Positions 33,448-46,240 of a DNA stretch of 64,000 bases are shown here, in pieces. Origin of the DNA: Tipula vernalis (lineage: Eukaryota > Arthropoda > Insecta > Diptera > Tipulidae). The translations under genes and the position numbers were made by a program. The stretch is from the NCBI GenBank assembly GCA_958295665.1, contig OY282560.1, forward strand, positions 264,602,641 to 264,666,640, read 5' to 3'. The notes under the pieces are model-generated. The model did not search any database, was not told the DNA's origin, and saw only the letters and a list, made by a program, of their open reading frames with translations. Numbering within the stretch: the stretch's first letter is position 1; every line of letters starts with the position of its first letter.

Positions 33448-34251
33448 TCTCCTGTATATTCGTTTTTTATTCTGTCTACTCTTCACCTTGATTCGTAAGT
33501 ATCGCTTAAGGGGTTATATACAGTTGTAACAGGCAAAATGACGACATTTTCTCGATTTTTTTTCGATAGCAAAACAAATATTTATTTAAAAACTGTTAAC
33601 AACATCCATTAGTACAAGTTGTACTTGTTAAATTTTATTCATAGAAAAATATTTGAAAATAGTAGAACTACAGCTGTATTCTAGGAGCTCCTTTTTTTGG
33701 GCATCACTAGCAGTGGACTTGTTACTCGAGAGAGTTCATCTGAAATCAGAATTTCAAGAGAATATAGTTAGTGTATTGTCTTGTCTCTAGTCGCTGAACG
33801 ACAAATTTGTCAAAATTAAAATTTTAAAAAAAATGCTATTATCATAATAAATAAGAAAAACAAATTTGGTGTCTACCGCACAGGTACTTTCAAAAAACAC
33901 GATTGTGATATAATCGCGTTTAAAGTTACACGTTTCAATATTTTTCTAAATCGTTCTAAATCGTCATTTCGCACGGCACAAGTGCACATAACTCCTTGAA
34001 TAAGTTTAACTGAATTTTGTAACGAAATGACTTTTTGGTGTATTAATTCAGTTATAGATAAGCGATAGTAGCAAACGAAAATAGTGTTGAACGTCATTTA
34101 AGCGAAGATTATTTACCTCATAACTTTGTTATTTTTAAGCGTTTTTCATCAAAATTTGTTACAAGCTACTATCTAGTAGGCAAACTTAATTATTTATGTT
34201 TTAATCATAAAAACCGCTTATCACACAGGCGGCTTTTCTTTTTAAGTACAT
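33448..34251. other. Spacer without recognised features
   Basis: No supportable gene; a 74-codon minus ORF at 33873-34097 has no signature. Confidence 0.5.
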
Positions 34252-34452
34252 GGTGCTGATTCTCTAAAAAATAAGATAATGTGTAAACAGGTTAACTTGT
34301 GAAAAGCAAAGCTTACTTTTATGAGTTTACAATTTCTCCATTTAACTTACTACTAAAATAATATTGAAAACTTTCAAACTTATAAAAGTAGGCTTTGCTT
34401 TTTACATGTTTACACGTCTACACATTATATTATTTTTTAGAGAATCAGCACC
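34252..34452. mobile_element. 201-bp palindromic MITE
   Basis: The arms start GGTGCTGATTCTCTAAAAAA and match as inverted copies through AAAAGCAAAGC and TACTTTTAT over about 80 bp. No clear target duplication. Confidence 0.85.
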
Positions 34453-34625
34453 CAGAAATGTGTAAGGAGAAATGACGTCGTTCATATTATAAAAATAATT
34501 TAAAATATCTGGATCGCTTTGATCGGCATACTAAATATTAGAATATTATTTGTTTGTTTTGTATGTAAATAGGAAAGAACTTTATCAAATAACCGTAAAA
34601 AACTTTTATTTTCTAAAGTTATAAT

Positions 34626-34753
34626 AGGCCCGATACTGCCTACCAAAATTTTATGTTATTTTATGTTATTTTGGTTTTTTCAATACAAATTCATATAGGA
34701 AGCGGGGAAATAAAATAACAGAACATGAATTTTATCGTTCCAGAATCGGGCCC
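34626..34753. mobile_element. Short TIR element with GGCCCGATNCTG ends
   Basis: The ends read AGGCCCGATACTG and, inverted, GGGCCCGATTCTG. ATTTTATGTT in the left part corresponds to AACATGAATTTTAT on the right. About 128 bp, non-coding. Confidence 0.65.
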
Positions 34754-35159
34754 AATATTGTGTTAATTTGTTGATTTAATGTAAAAAGTGAAGACACGGT
34801 ATTGTACATTTTCTCTTATTAGACCAAAAAATGAAACGCTTTGACATATATATGTACATGTGCAATAATCACTAAAATCATGCATTAACTTTTGTAAATC
34901 TGAATGTTTTGAGTTAAATTTTAATTTTTGAAAATCTACTCTAAAAGGATTATATCTTTCGGTATACACCTTTACACCTTTGGTACATTTAGTATGTATA
35001 TCTTTTAAAAATATCTTTACATTTGAATTTAGAATGAAAAAAGAAAACATTTGATTTCTAAACAATTACGTTCAAAGAAATATAACACTCTTTTGTATAG
35101 AAATACATTAACATAACTCAAAGGCGCTGAAACCTCACAAGGTAATTAGAAATTCTCCT

Positions 35160-35540
35160 GAAAATTAACTCAATCTCCAAATCACTAACAGAACTTCACC
35201 TCAATCTTCAGCTCAACATCGAACTCAATCTACAACTCAACTTCCAATCCAATATCAAATCAACCGCCGACCCAAGTTATTTCGCCAACCCAACTCTCAA
35301 CTCAATCACCAAATCAACCCCAAAACAACTTTCAAATGAACCCTTAAACTAACCCCCAAATCAACCGCTAGGTCAGTCCACAAATCGACCCCGAAATAAT
35401 TCCCCAACCGAACTCTCGCTCAACCCCAGCGCTAACTCAACCAAAACTCAACTTCAACTCAACTTAGGAATCTCAACCATCTACTCAACTCCACACTCAA
35501 TGGCTAACTCCCACTAAACTCTTAATTTCATTAACTTGTT
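35160..35540. repeat. Degenerate CAACTC-type repeat with strong strand asymmetry
   Basis: About 380 bp made of loosely repeated words such as AACTCAAC, CAAATCAACC and CAACTCAATC, with very few G on the plus strand. It looks like an old minisatellite. No gene. Confidence 0.7.
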
Positions 35541-36272
35541 TATTGTTCAATGAACTTCTCACAACTGGTGTCGAAAGGAAGCTGACTCGAGAAGAAACGG
35601 ACTCAAAATATTTGTTCGCCAAATACGTTATTTACAAGTCATTTTCATCATAACATATCTCCAGTTGCATGTAATCGTACTGGCATTAATTTATTAGAAT
35701 TTGTTGAAACGGAGGCTATGGTTGTTTTTCTCTTCTAGATATAAATAAGGGGCTGACATCCTTATTAAAAATTGTGCTGATAGTTTAACTCTTCCGCTGA
35801 CTCACATCTTTATTGAAGAAAGCTATTGAAATATATTAAATTAATGTTACTTTGTTAGTACCTATCGAGCTATTTCGATGAAATATCAATGTTCTAAATT
35901 TAAAACCAAAGTTCCGATCCATAAAAATAAAAATAAATTTGTTCTAATAAGAATCAAATTTGCTGTCCAATAGAAAAAATAAATTACGCCAAAAATAATG
36001 TTAGGCAAACAACTTAGGTACATTGGTCGTATTAATTTGAGAGATGGAAGCTGTGGACAGGCAATTTCATGTTATGGTGGGCAATTTTGGTGACGTGGCT
36101 GATGAGGGAAATTAATTAATGCTTGGATTTCACCAAGTACAGAGCAAAATAAAAATTAATTTAGCTGAAAATTGAATGTTAGCTACTTAAACGCTATAAA
36201 AATAACACCATAAAAATAAAAGTACCGTGTATGTCCAGTGACGTTACGGGGAACGAACAAGGTTATGCCAGG

Positions 36273-36326
36273 AATATTCTGACAGCGTTGATCAGCTTAA
36301 TCTGATCAAGGCTGTTAGAATATTCA
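36273..36326. repeat. 54-bp hairpin beside the Helitron relict
   Basis: The arms start GAATATTCTGACAGC and TTGATCAG, closing with their near-exact complements. It lies just upstream of the Rep-helicase relict and may be part of the same element. Confidence 0.75.
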
Positions 36327-36329
36327 CGG

Positions 36330-38010
36330 CAGAACACGTAATATTGTTGAACATTTTCAAAACATAAATTATTTGGAGAAGCTTGCTGTTGCTTTCGACT
36401 GGCAAGAGGAGACTGCCACATGCATATTAGAGTGGTTGAATAACAAAACTCATCCAATACAAATTGACAGTGTTATTTCCGCTGAGATTCCCAATTCAGC
36501 GGATCTTGCTCCATCCTGTGTAAGGTGGTGAAGAGAAACATGATTCACGGGCCATGCCGAAAGATTAATCCGAACGCACCAATCATGAAGGACCAGAAAT
36601 GGACGAAAAAATATCCGTGAAACTTGATGGAAGAATTGGACTGGTGACTAAGATTATCCTCAGTATAAGATATAAGGATCGAACGATGGAGGGCTTACGG
36701 CCACATTGACGAAGCATGAAAACCAAACAATTGAAGTAGACAATAAGTGGGTGGCGCCATACTGTGCGCTGCTTTCAAGGATGTTCCAGGCTCCTATGAA
36801 CGTCGAGCACCGTAATTCAGCGAAATCAAAATAAGTGAACAAAGGCGTGTTTGGGCTGGCAAAAGAAAACAGACTTGACGAGATCACAAGCTACTAAATG
36901 GGCTGATACATCAGCAGAAACGAGGTGGTTTGGCGTATTTAAACTTCCACATCCATGAACGCCACTCAGCTGTTGCCCACCTCAATGTAGACTTGGAAAA
37001 TGGACAGCGAGGCCATTTCACTGTCAAGACAGCCCAACCAGTTGCGGCTACACCACCAAACGAAATCAATAAAGTACCTTTGCGAGGACGTTAACGTTTC
37101 CGGAAGTTCTAAAGTAGTACACTTGAACCCAACGAGAAAGATTTTTGCAAACGAAGACAAGGTATGTCAGTTCCTGGGCAAGATGCTGCCGTCCATCCCA
37201 ACATGATTCTCATTTTCTGAGTATTTTGCTTCATACTGTTCGAGGACTGACATCTTTTTTGGTTTTAAAACTGTTGATGGTGAAGTATGCGAAAAATTCA
37301 GAGAAGTATGCCAAAAGCTGTGGGTACTGGGGGATGACCAACACTGCGAAATGACACTGTCTGAAGTAGCATTTTCGTGTTTTCCAGTGGAAATTAGAAA
37401 CCTCTCTACCATTATTTTAACTACAAGCGTGTAAGGAGAGCACGAGCGAAGATGTACTTGATGCCCGAAGGAACCATTTAACCGACATGAACTTTTCACC
37501 ACAAATGTTTAATAAGCCATTATTTCTTTTAGAAGACAAGTGCTTAGTGATGCATGACAAGGCATTGCTCCAGGTTGGAGTACACGCTCCAGAGTGGCTC
37601 TTACTTTCTTCACAGCGAAGTCAATTACAATGTCGAATAAGCCACTTTTGCTAGACGATCAGAGAAGAGTTTACGATACCAACATGGAGCTCATAAGATA
37701 TGATAGGTCTAATTTTCTTAAATGCACCTGGCGGTACAGGCATAACATTTCTCATAAATCTCATAATGGCTGAGATATGCTTGAAGCGGGAGGTGACGCT
37801 TACTATTACATCATCTGGTATAGCGGCCACACTAATGGCTGGAGGACGATCAGCCTACTCAGCTTTGAAGTTACCTCAGATCCATCTGCAGTACAAGCAA
37901 GAGGTCTCGTCAAGCTCGTGTACAAATTTTGCAAACCATCGTAGGGGGCGAGTACATGATGGCACATAAAAAATCATTCGATGCTCTTAACCCTTAAATA
38001 CTCATTGTAT
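36330..38010 (+). pseudogene. Helitron Rep-helicase (RepHel), heavily decayed pseudogene
   Basis: Pieces of a Helitron protein occur in the expected order. Near 36400-36425 the alternate frame reads KRRLPHAY, the place of the HUH motif; its second His is Tyr. IQIDSVISAEIPNSADLAPS follows, then RGGLAYLNFHIHERHSAVAH near 36930. The PIF1-type helicase begins with a Walker A region FLNAPGGTGITFLINLIMAE (about 37716-37775; the usual Lys of GKT is Ile), then TSSGIAATLMAGGRSAYSAL and, in another frame, MMAHKKSFDALN. Many stops and shifts are present. Helitrons move by rolling-circle transfer. Element ends were not resolved. Confidence 0.85.
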
Positions 38011-38574
38011 CTAAAAAGATACATCTGTATTTTGCAATCATATTTCCGGAGAAATGACAAAAATTAGAGCGTACACCGTACGCGTAATACCGTGTTAAAT
38101 ATTCACAGGTAATAATTTTTGGTATAAAACACACTCACTCGAATTTTTGACAGATCCATGTGAAATATTTTAGAAGTGAATGTGATTAGAAATAGGAAAG
38201 TAACCAACAAAATAAATTTTAAGAGAAAAGCATGAGTCCCATCCTGTGCTCCAACATGCCTATGGAGTTTATACTATATTTTACTAAAATTGTTTTAGTC
38301 TGATTTTAGTAAATTTTTCATTTGGGCACACAACAGGATGAATTTTTTACTAAAACAGTACTAATCTCAAAAATATCGATAGGTAGGTGAATTAAGTTGG
38401 TTAGGTTTCATTCAAAGTTATTGTGTACTAGTAAAACAAAAATATAAAATTAGTTGTTTATTTAAAATTGTTTTACTGGCCTAAGAATACATTTGCAAGA
38501 ATTTTGTAAGTTCTATTGGACTTTGCTATCCTTAGTATTAAAAATTAAAAATCTGAATTTACTACTAGGGCCGA
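38011..38574. other. Spacer without recognised features
   Basis: AT-rich. Weak inverted words CATCCTGTG and CAACAGGATG near 38240 and 38325 could be MITE ends but the match is short. Confidence 0.4.
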
Positions 38575-39010
38575 AATATTATTTATTTATTTGATACATA
38601 CAGTGACTACAATCGGTACAAACAATTACGGCTAACTACATACAATTATTAAAAAACTTAAATAAAACATTCTTGATCAAATCTCTCACAAGTGAAAATC
38701 GAAAACTTGAAAAACTGAATTGAACACTCGTGATATTTTCAGGATCGGTTCCGAAACACCATAGTTTGTTGGCACCAGGTCAATGAATAAAAGCCAGGCA
38801 TTGAATAACTCGGTACAATCGATAGGGAATTAATGATATCGCGCACGAACAACGCGGAAGCCACGTTCCGGCGATAGTCTAGACGTTGCAGTTTCAAAAG
38901 ATTACATCGATCTTGATAAGGTTGGAGGACATATTCTATAGCACGCGTGGACGGCAAACATCGGAGCGCGAACTCCCAATCGTCTTCAGTACCTACACCT
39001 GTTGGTGGCT
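38575..39010 (-). mobile_element. LINE 3' end with reverse-transcriptase ORF tail
   Basis: On the minus strand the frame starting near 38980 reads DDWEFALRCLPSTRAIEYVL, then LLKLQRLDYRRNVASALFVR, typical of the segment after the RT domain of non-LTR retrotransposons. It ends at a stop near 38739. The sequence then runs into a short 3' region and an AAATAAATAAAT tail near 38580-38590. The 5' part is missing, as in most LINE insertions. The clade is not assignable with confidence. Confidence 0.7.
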
Positions 39011-42000
39011 CGTTTAGCGACTATATCAAGTAAAAAATATTTCTTTCAATAATATTTAATAAATATATATTGAGGAAGTGAAGGAAGGTGCTAATAGAAC
39101 GGTTTATGTTAAGATCCCAGCAGAGCTTATGAGAATTTTTTTAAACCAATAATTTTATATTTGTTTGATTAACTTTTTTTTTCTTCAATTTTTTCATATT
39201 GCACAAATTATTATGAAACAGAAAATGAATGAATGCGCAAATAATTTTGAAACGAACTTAATTAAAATTAATTTTTTCTTTACGTTCTTTTGTCTAATTA
39301 ATAACATTTAATTCATTAAAAAATATGATTTACATTTTATTTGAGAACCAATTATATAAGGCGCTTCAAATGTAATTCAAGTTTCAATTACAATGAATAC
39401 AATCAAAAAATTGAAATGTTCATGCTAATCTATTAAAATATGCCTCTTGGCGAACTATAACTCCTGCCTATGTTTCCTTTCACCAAGCGATGTCGATGAC
39501 CCTTACTTTTCGCTTAGGCTCAATGCATTTAGATGAAACCTAAGTTAATATAACGACAGTCTGTAAACAAGAGCAACAGTCTTAGTTTTAATTTATTTGT
39601 GTACACCTACCTACTTTTGGCATTTTAAGTAAATAAAATTCACGGTCCGTATATTAAACTAATAATTACTTAGTTTGGCGGTGTGTTCTTTCCAGAAATT
39701 AGAAAACGGAGAATGATCAAATTAAATATCGTAAATTTATCGGTAAGACATTTGGAATTTTTTTTTATAAATTCTACTTGTAGAGATGTTTTTTTATAGT
39801 TCACCGATTACATGAAAAGTTGGCTTATAGAGAAAACGGGATATTTATGGGTTTGTCTGTAAACAAATTACGTAATATTCCCGTAAGGTTGTGTGAGAGT
39901 GATTAAAAATTAAAAAAAATGGTTAAGGTATTATTTTGCCCACCAAAATTTCGGACCCTTCAGCAACATTTTTTTTTTTTTGACATCAAATTCGTTAGTT
40001 TGACTTTCTAATTTGTACCTTTTAGCAAATTCAACACTTTTTTTTATAAACTTTCTATATTCTTTCAAACAATGTTATAATAGGTACGTTTGTCGTCGTG
40101 TCATGGACTTAATTATTATGAAACGCAATCTTTTGTAAATAGTTAATGTCTCCATTCTGATTTGGAGCAACAGGTTGATTATAATATAAAACAAAACAAT
40201 ATTGTGAATGAGTTTATTTTTAGAATGTATAGCATGTCGAATTGTGCTTTCGACTATGGTGTAAATATAAAGTTTGAACATAGAATATAATCACCGGAAG
40301 AAGCGTTATTACTGGATTTTTGTTATTTTTTGTTTTTTGTGATGGGAATTTGTCGACCGAATAATTTGTCCTTGAATCCAAGAGAAAGGTAGACAACATT
40401 ACTAAAAAAAAAAAACACAAAAAACTAAAATATTATAGTACTCATGTTAGTGCAGGGGAATTGGTTGCGCGTCGGTAGTTCGCTAATGACGCTTCTTCTT
40501 GTGTATATTTATTCTATGTATATATGGTTCGGTATTAAACTACAAGTGTTTTAAAATTGTTGGAGCGTATCCGATATAAACATTTGAATGTCTGTATATA
40601 GTTGAAGCTAGTACAGAGAAAATGTTTTATTATAATATTATTACGATCCAGAGTAGCGAAACCTAATGTACATATAAAATAAAAATGGTTATAAAAGCAT
40701 AATGTTGAGATAAAAATGTATATAGAATGATTAAAATCGAACATTGACCTTTAATGTAATGGTACGATGGTTTTTTTTTTTGTGGTTTATTTTGTAATAA
40801 TATAACAGATGTAGATAATTATTTACGCTTGGTAAGTTTCTTTGATTATTACCTTTATTATTTTATGTTGAGTTTGTTTCAATTACGATCGAGCCAGCAT
40901 TCTTTCATGAATAATAGAGTTTCATTCACAAAAAAGATGGCGAAAGAGTAAGTCATGTTGTGTGTCGGTGAACAAATTTATTTATTTTTTTTTTTTTTTT
41001 TTAAATTTATTTAATTTAAGTTTCTAAAATCAGTTTAAGTTTCAAGTTCACGAAAGGATTTTGTGTTAAAAAAAATATTTAGTCAAAGATTGAGTGTTTT
41101 TTTTTTTGTAAATTTTTAAATTTCCGCTTATTATAAAGATTCGAAATTAGAAATTCAGTGATTTATTGAAAATTACAGTGAATAGACCTAATCACAGTGA
41201 TTTTTTTTTTGTTTCAATGCAGTAAAATTTATTAGTGATAAGATAGTGCAAGCCACTAATTGGGCAGGATCTGAATTATGAAAGTGTTGCAAAATATTTA
41301 TGTCAGGTAAGGCACAGATTTTTTAGCATAATATTATAAATCAGAATTTATTTTTTTGTAGCGGTTCTGTAAAATTAGCTATTCTCTGGAAATTAATAGG
41401 TGGATCGATTTTCTTTCCATCACAAATTATTGAATTTTAGTGCAAAGCAATCAATTTTTATACTTTTTAATTCAAAATTCGATGTGCTATTTGTACAATG
41501 AAAAAAATTAATTCTGTTGAGCAAAAAAGTAATAATTGGAATTGGTTTCATGTATATTCCAAATCGCATTAAATTTATAACTTCCGTTTGTAAATGATCT
41601 GCGAAGTTAGCTTTTTATAGTAGTCATACGAAACAAAAAAAACCTTTTTTTTTTTTCCAAAGTTGCGTGTTATTGACTTTGCGGTTTAATGAGTCAACCA
41701 ATTTTCTGTCACAATAGTGCCAGTATAATTCATTATACTCTTTTTACGACTTAAAATTTCAATAATATTCGTTTTAAACATTTTTTCATGTTCCTAACTT
41801 ACGTTCGTAGAGTTAATACGGTTAAAAGAAAATTCAAGCTTGGGAAATTTCTCAAAAAATTAAAAATTGTTGCAGAACTAAATAGTTTAAAAATTAATCG
41901 TCCATTGAAGTGTAAATAATAATTTAAGTGCAGATTCAAAATTTTAAAATTACTTAACAATTAAGCGTTAAACTTACAATTTTAGTACTACTTGAAATCA

Positions 42001-43144
42001 AACTCAATCAAGTTTAACTGAATTTTTTTAATTAATCTATTTTGGGTTAATAATTTTGGATTTAAATATTTAAACTAATATATCTAGCTATTCAATATAT
42101 TTTTAGTTGTTCAAGAATATAATGAGCTATTAAGTTCGATTTATATTACCCAACAAAATTTTGACTTGAAGAAATTAGTTTGTGTTATTCCCATTAAAAC
42201 ACAACTCTGGATGGAAAAAATAAAATGAAAAAATGAAAAATCGCCCAAAAAATTGTTGTTTTTACGGGCTATTGTGCATTAGACCAAATCACGATTTTTT
42301 CTATTCCGTTTTTTAAATTAAATTTCCCATTTCCTAGAATTTACATATTCACGTGAACATTTAAGTCAAAAGCCGCCGACCGGCCTGGAATGTAGCCTTA
42401 TTTTCTGGCTTGCTTCAAACACCGCCGACTTAGACTTTCTTGTGTGCTGGCACAAAACGATAAAAAAAACACCAAGGAATTGACGTTTGCTAGAAGGCTA
42501 TTCCCATTGTTTTTTTCTGGAACTTATGTCTCTTTTAAAGGGATATGATGCTGGACAAACAAGGTATTGTAGCTCTTTTCTAAGTGGACACGCAATATGT
42601 TTTTTTAAAAGACACATTATGTTCATAGAGCTTATGTTACGCCACCGCACGATTCCACTTCCGCAAAAGTCAGGAGTTGGCAAATATCGAAAATTAATTA
42701 AAATTTCCGGTTTTTGGGTGATTTTGTTTTGGGTGGTTCTGAATACTTTGTTTGGACAATTCTCCATTTTATACGAAACAGCAAAATCGTGATCTTGATA
42801 AGTTGTGGAGGAACTATAGTCGAAACTGGCTAATATTTATTAGGCTCAACTATGAATCTTGGCCAATAAATTAACTATAAATTGTTTTAGTTCGCGTATA
42901 TATTTTTCGAGGAACCGCGATTATGGTAAGTTGTGAAGGTTCTATGGTCGATTCTAGCCAATGCAAACTATTTTCAAGAAAAATTTATTAGTGTTTAGCA
43001 CATTGTTGCGCAATCCTAGTAAACCTGAAAACCAATTTCATTCGTTGTGCACAAATTGTATAATTTTAAAGGGACAAAATTGAGCAACTACTTTGTGTTA
43101 TTTATATAGAAATCTTGGGTTTTCTAAATTAGGTTGCTGGGGTG
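39011..43144. other. Long AT-rich stretch without recognised genes
   Basis: About 4.1 kb with frequent poly-T runs (for example near 40985, 41100, 41650). ORFs of 60-100 codons at 40075-40744 and 42487-42792 lack signatures. Weak inverted words around ATCACGATTTT at 42288 and 42785 might border a MITE. Confidence 0.5.
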
Positions 43145-43149
43145 TACAC

Positions 43150-43259
43150 TGTAATGATACGCACATCGGTGAATCAATAATGCTTTATTTCAGTGCTACC
43201 AACCTAACATACATATGTATATATATAGTATAACATCAGTAATCATCATTTACATTACA
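43150..43259 (-). repeat. Gypsy 3' LTR (110 bp)
   Basis: Starts TGTAATGATACGCACATCGG and ends CATTTACATTACA. I see no difference from 47558-47667. Confidence 0.96.
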
Positions 43260-43527
43260 TCTCCCTTTTTATATAAGATTATGAACTTACAGCTTACAAT
43301 TCAAAATAAAGCACACTTATAAGTAATACTTTGATATGCCTAAACATTAATTAATAATTTCAATTTCTTACTCTACTACCCCTTATAAGATCAACAAGAA
43401 TAAACTAAGACAGCAATCGTTATTTCCCAATACGAATACAATTCAATAATAACGAAGGATTGAAATTTTAAATTATTGTGGAAATTATAAGTCTAGTCTA
43501 TTTATTGGCTTAACCAATCTACCTGAT

Positions 43528-44836
43528 CTAGTTGTCTTCGAAATGTTTGAACTTGATGGGTATTTCCTTGTTACCAGCATTGGTAATTGCTTCCGAATGT
43601 GATGACGTAGGAACCTCTGTATTATTTCTTTGTGCAGTTTGATTTGAATTCGTTTCAGTGACTATTTCATCAAGATCTAATAAAGCTTTACTGGGAAAGT
43701 CTGCTTTTGTTTTATTGATGTATGCATAATTTCGTCGCAAGTTTTGTCCTTGATTAGTTTGAATTATAAGTGATCGCGGATTTCTTGATACATCAGTTAC
43801 TTTTGCTCCAACCCACTCACGATGATTAACTTGAACTCTGACGTTATCGCCCTTAGTTGGTAAGTCACTGCGTTTTTTCGAATGTTTATCTGCGTACAAT
43901 TTTTGTTTCGCTCTGTTTTCTTTAATGTGTTGTGATACCTCGTTGAATACTTTTGGCTTAAGTAACTCTTTGTCATATATTAACTGAGAGTTAGTAATTC
44001 GACTTTGCAATTTTTGATTTGGCGAAATATTACCCAAACCAGGCGTATTGCGATGATTCAATAGTGCGATATATATCAGTATTATCCATGATACACTTTT
44101 TTATCATATTTTTCGCAGTCTGGATATATCGTTCTGCTAATCCATTTGCTCGAGGAAACCCTGGACTCGATGTACGATGTTCGAACTTCCAATTTCTAGC
44201 GAAATCTTTGAATAGTTTTGACGAATATTGCGGTCCATTGTCCGATTCAACAATTTCTGGTGCTCCATGTACTGAGAAAATACGTTTTAAAAATGTTATC
44301 ACTTCTTCTGATGTGGAATTATTCAGTTTTTCTACGTCGAAGAACCCGGAATAACTATCTGCCAAGACAATATAATTATTTCTGTGTATAGTACATATAT
44401 TACTCGCAACAATTTGAAATGGATATTGTGGAATCTCTTTTGACATTATTGGCTCCCTAATATTTCTTTTTTGTGTTTTTTGACATGTTAAACACTTTTC
44501 AACATAGTTCTTGATGTCATTGTTCATGCCATACCAGTACAGAGATTGTCTGGCTCTGCTTTGACAGGATTGTATACCTGTATGACCTTGGTGGATACAA
44601 CTTAACATTCTGTTAATTTGACTGTGTGGCACGACTACTTTGTGACCTTTGAAAATAAGTGCTTTATAAGTGGATAATTATTCTCTGAAATTTCAATATT
44701 TCTGTACTTCTTTTTCGATTGTGTTTCGATGTTCTAAAGTCGGCCAACCAGTTGTAATTGTTTTTGTTAGAGATTGTAGCTCGTTATCTTGTTGTGTTGC
44801 TTCCACCATGTCTGTGTAGCATTCCTGTGTCATAGG
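43528..44836 (-). pseudogene. Gypsy integrase region, pseudogene
   Basis: The zinc-binding part is readable as LSCIHQGHTGIQSC and CLTCQKTQ. In the core, the first catalytic Asp position is Asn (VASNICT). The second Asp is present in ESDNGPQYSS, and the Glu 35 residues later in NGLAER. Upstream, in-frame TGA and TAA stops lie near 44695 and 44680. A frameshift at 44030-44061 separates the core from the C-terminal tail (NHRNTPGLGNISPNQ, then NHREWVGAKVTDVSRNPRSL), which ends at 43528. The family inserts element DNA into the host chromosome; this copy could not. Confidence 0.9.
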
Positions 44837-46240
44837 CTATATTATTTGAACTTCGAGATTGCGTTCTTCGTCATCTGTTGAAGTTTCATTGATGCAGTCT
44901 CTGCTTAACGTATCTGCCAAATATAATTCAGTACCTTTTTTATATGTTACCTTAGGATTGTATTGAATAACTTCTAACAAAATCCGTTGAAGTCTTGGAG
45001 GTGCACTATGGATCGATTTCTTGAAGATCGACTCCAAAGGTTTATGGTCTGTTTCGATGGTTAACCGTTTACCATACACATACTCATGAAATTTATTGCA
45101 CCCGATTTTGATCGCCAGCGCTTCTTTTTCAATTTGTGGATACAGTTGTTGACATTTTGTTAAAGCCTTTGTTGCATATGCTATAGGACGTCCATCTTGA
45201 ATCAGAGCAGCCCACACAGCTTTTGAAATAGCATCTTCTGTTAGTAAGACATCGTTATTTACATTGTAATATGCGAGTACCGGTGATGTTTTCAATAGTA
45301 TTTTGCTTTTTTCAAAAGCGCTTGTTTGATGTGCTTCCCAATTCCAAACAATGTCTTTGCTTAGTAGTTCTCGTAATGGATCAGTTATTGATGACAAATT
45401 AGGAATAACTTTATGGAGGTATGTTACCATTCCCAATCTTCTTTGCAATTCTTCCTTATTTGTTGGTTGTTTCAATCTATTTATGGCCTCGACCTTATCC
45501 GGATCAGCTTCGATACCATTAGCCGTTAAAATATGGCCTAAAAACTTGATGGACTCTTTTTTAAACTGGCATTTGTCTTTATTTAATACTATATCAGCTG
45601 TTTTAAATTTTTCAAACACCTTTAGCGTTATCTCATCTAGTTTTTCTTCCGACGTAGCGTTATTGAGAAGGTCGTCCATAGAGCACTCGACGTTCTCGAT
45701 ATCTTGAAGTAACAATGACATCATCTCTTGGAACACCTCAGGTGCGGATGAAAGACCAAAAGGCAATCGTGTACAGTAATGTCCACCCCATGGCGTTGCA
45801 AAGGTTAAGTATTTCTCCGTCCTTTTGCTTACCTTTATTTGCCAAAAACCTTTGTTGCAATCTAGCTTGGTAAACAATTTTGCGCCATATATTTTTGCTG
45901 CGATTTCTTCTAACGTATTTAGAGGATAGTGGCGTCGTTTTATACATTTGTTCACATCAGTCGGATCAATGCATATTCGAATTTTTTTATTCTTTTGAAC
46001 CACGACCATTGGGCTGACTACTGGAGTAGGCTCTATCATTTTTTTGATTACACCCATTTTCTCCACTTTTATCAGATTCTGTTTTACTTCCTCTTTAATT
46101 GCTAGTGGAACTTTCCGTGCTGGTTTAATGTCAAATGATGGATTGTCTATGAGATCTATGTCGTACTCAAAGTTTTTAACGCATCCGAGACCTTGATATA
46201 GGTTGGGTAATTTCACTTCATTTATTTGACTTATGAAATT
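44837..46240 (-). pseudogene. Gypsy reverse transcriptase-RNase H, pseudogene
   Basis: One long open frame to TAG 44839-44837. RT motifs include RICIDPTDVNKCIKRRHYPL, FTKLDCNKGFWQI, FGLSSAPEVFQEMM and SMDDLL, where the residue before MDD is Ser instead of the usual Tyr. RNase H motifs follow: LTEDAISKAV, IEKEALAI and TDHKPLESI, keeping the acidic residues. The frame is +1 relative to gag-protease near 46238, with no recognisable slippery heptamer. In-frame distance to integrase is 807 nt, so the TAG alone would separate them at this point. Confidence 0.92.

Noticed and set aside
42280..42800. MITE bounded by ATCACGATTTT
   Set aside because: Only about 12-15 bp match at the ends and no target duplication is visible.
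46218..46240. Possible programmed frameshift between gypsy protease and RT
   Set aside because: The shift is +1 and no canonical slippery heptamer is in register. With many other lesions in the copy, simple mutation is more likely.
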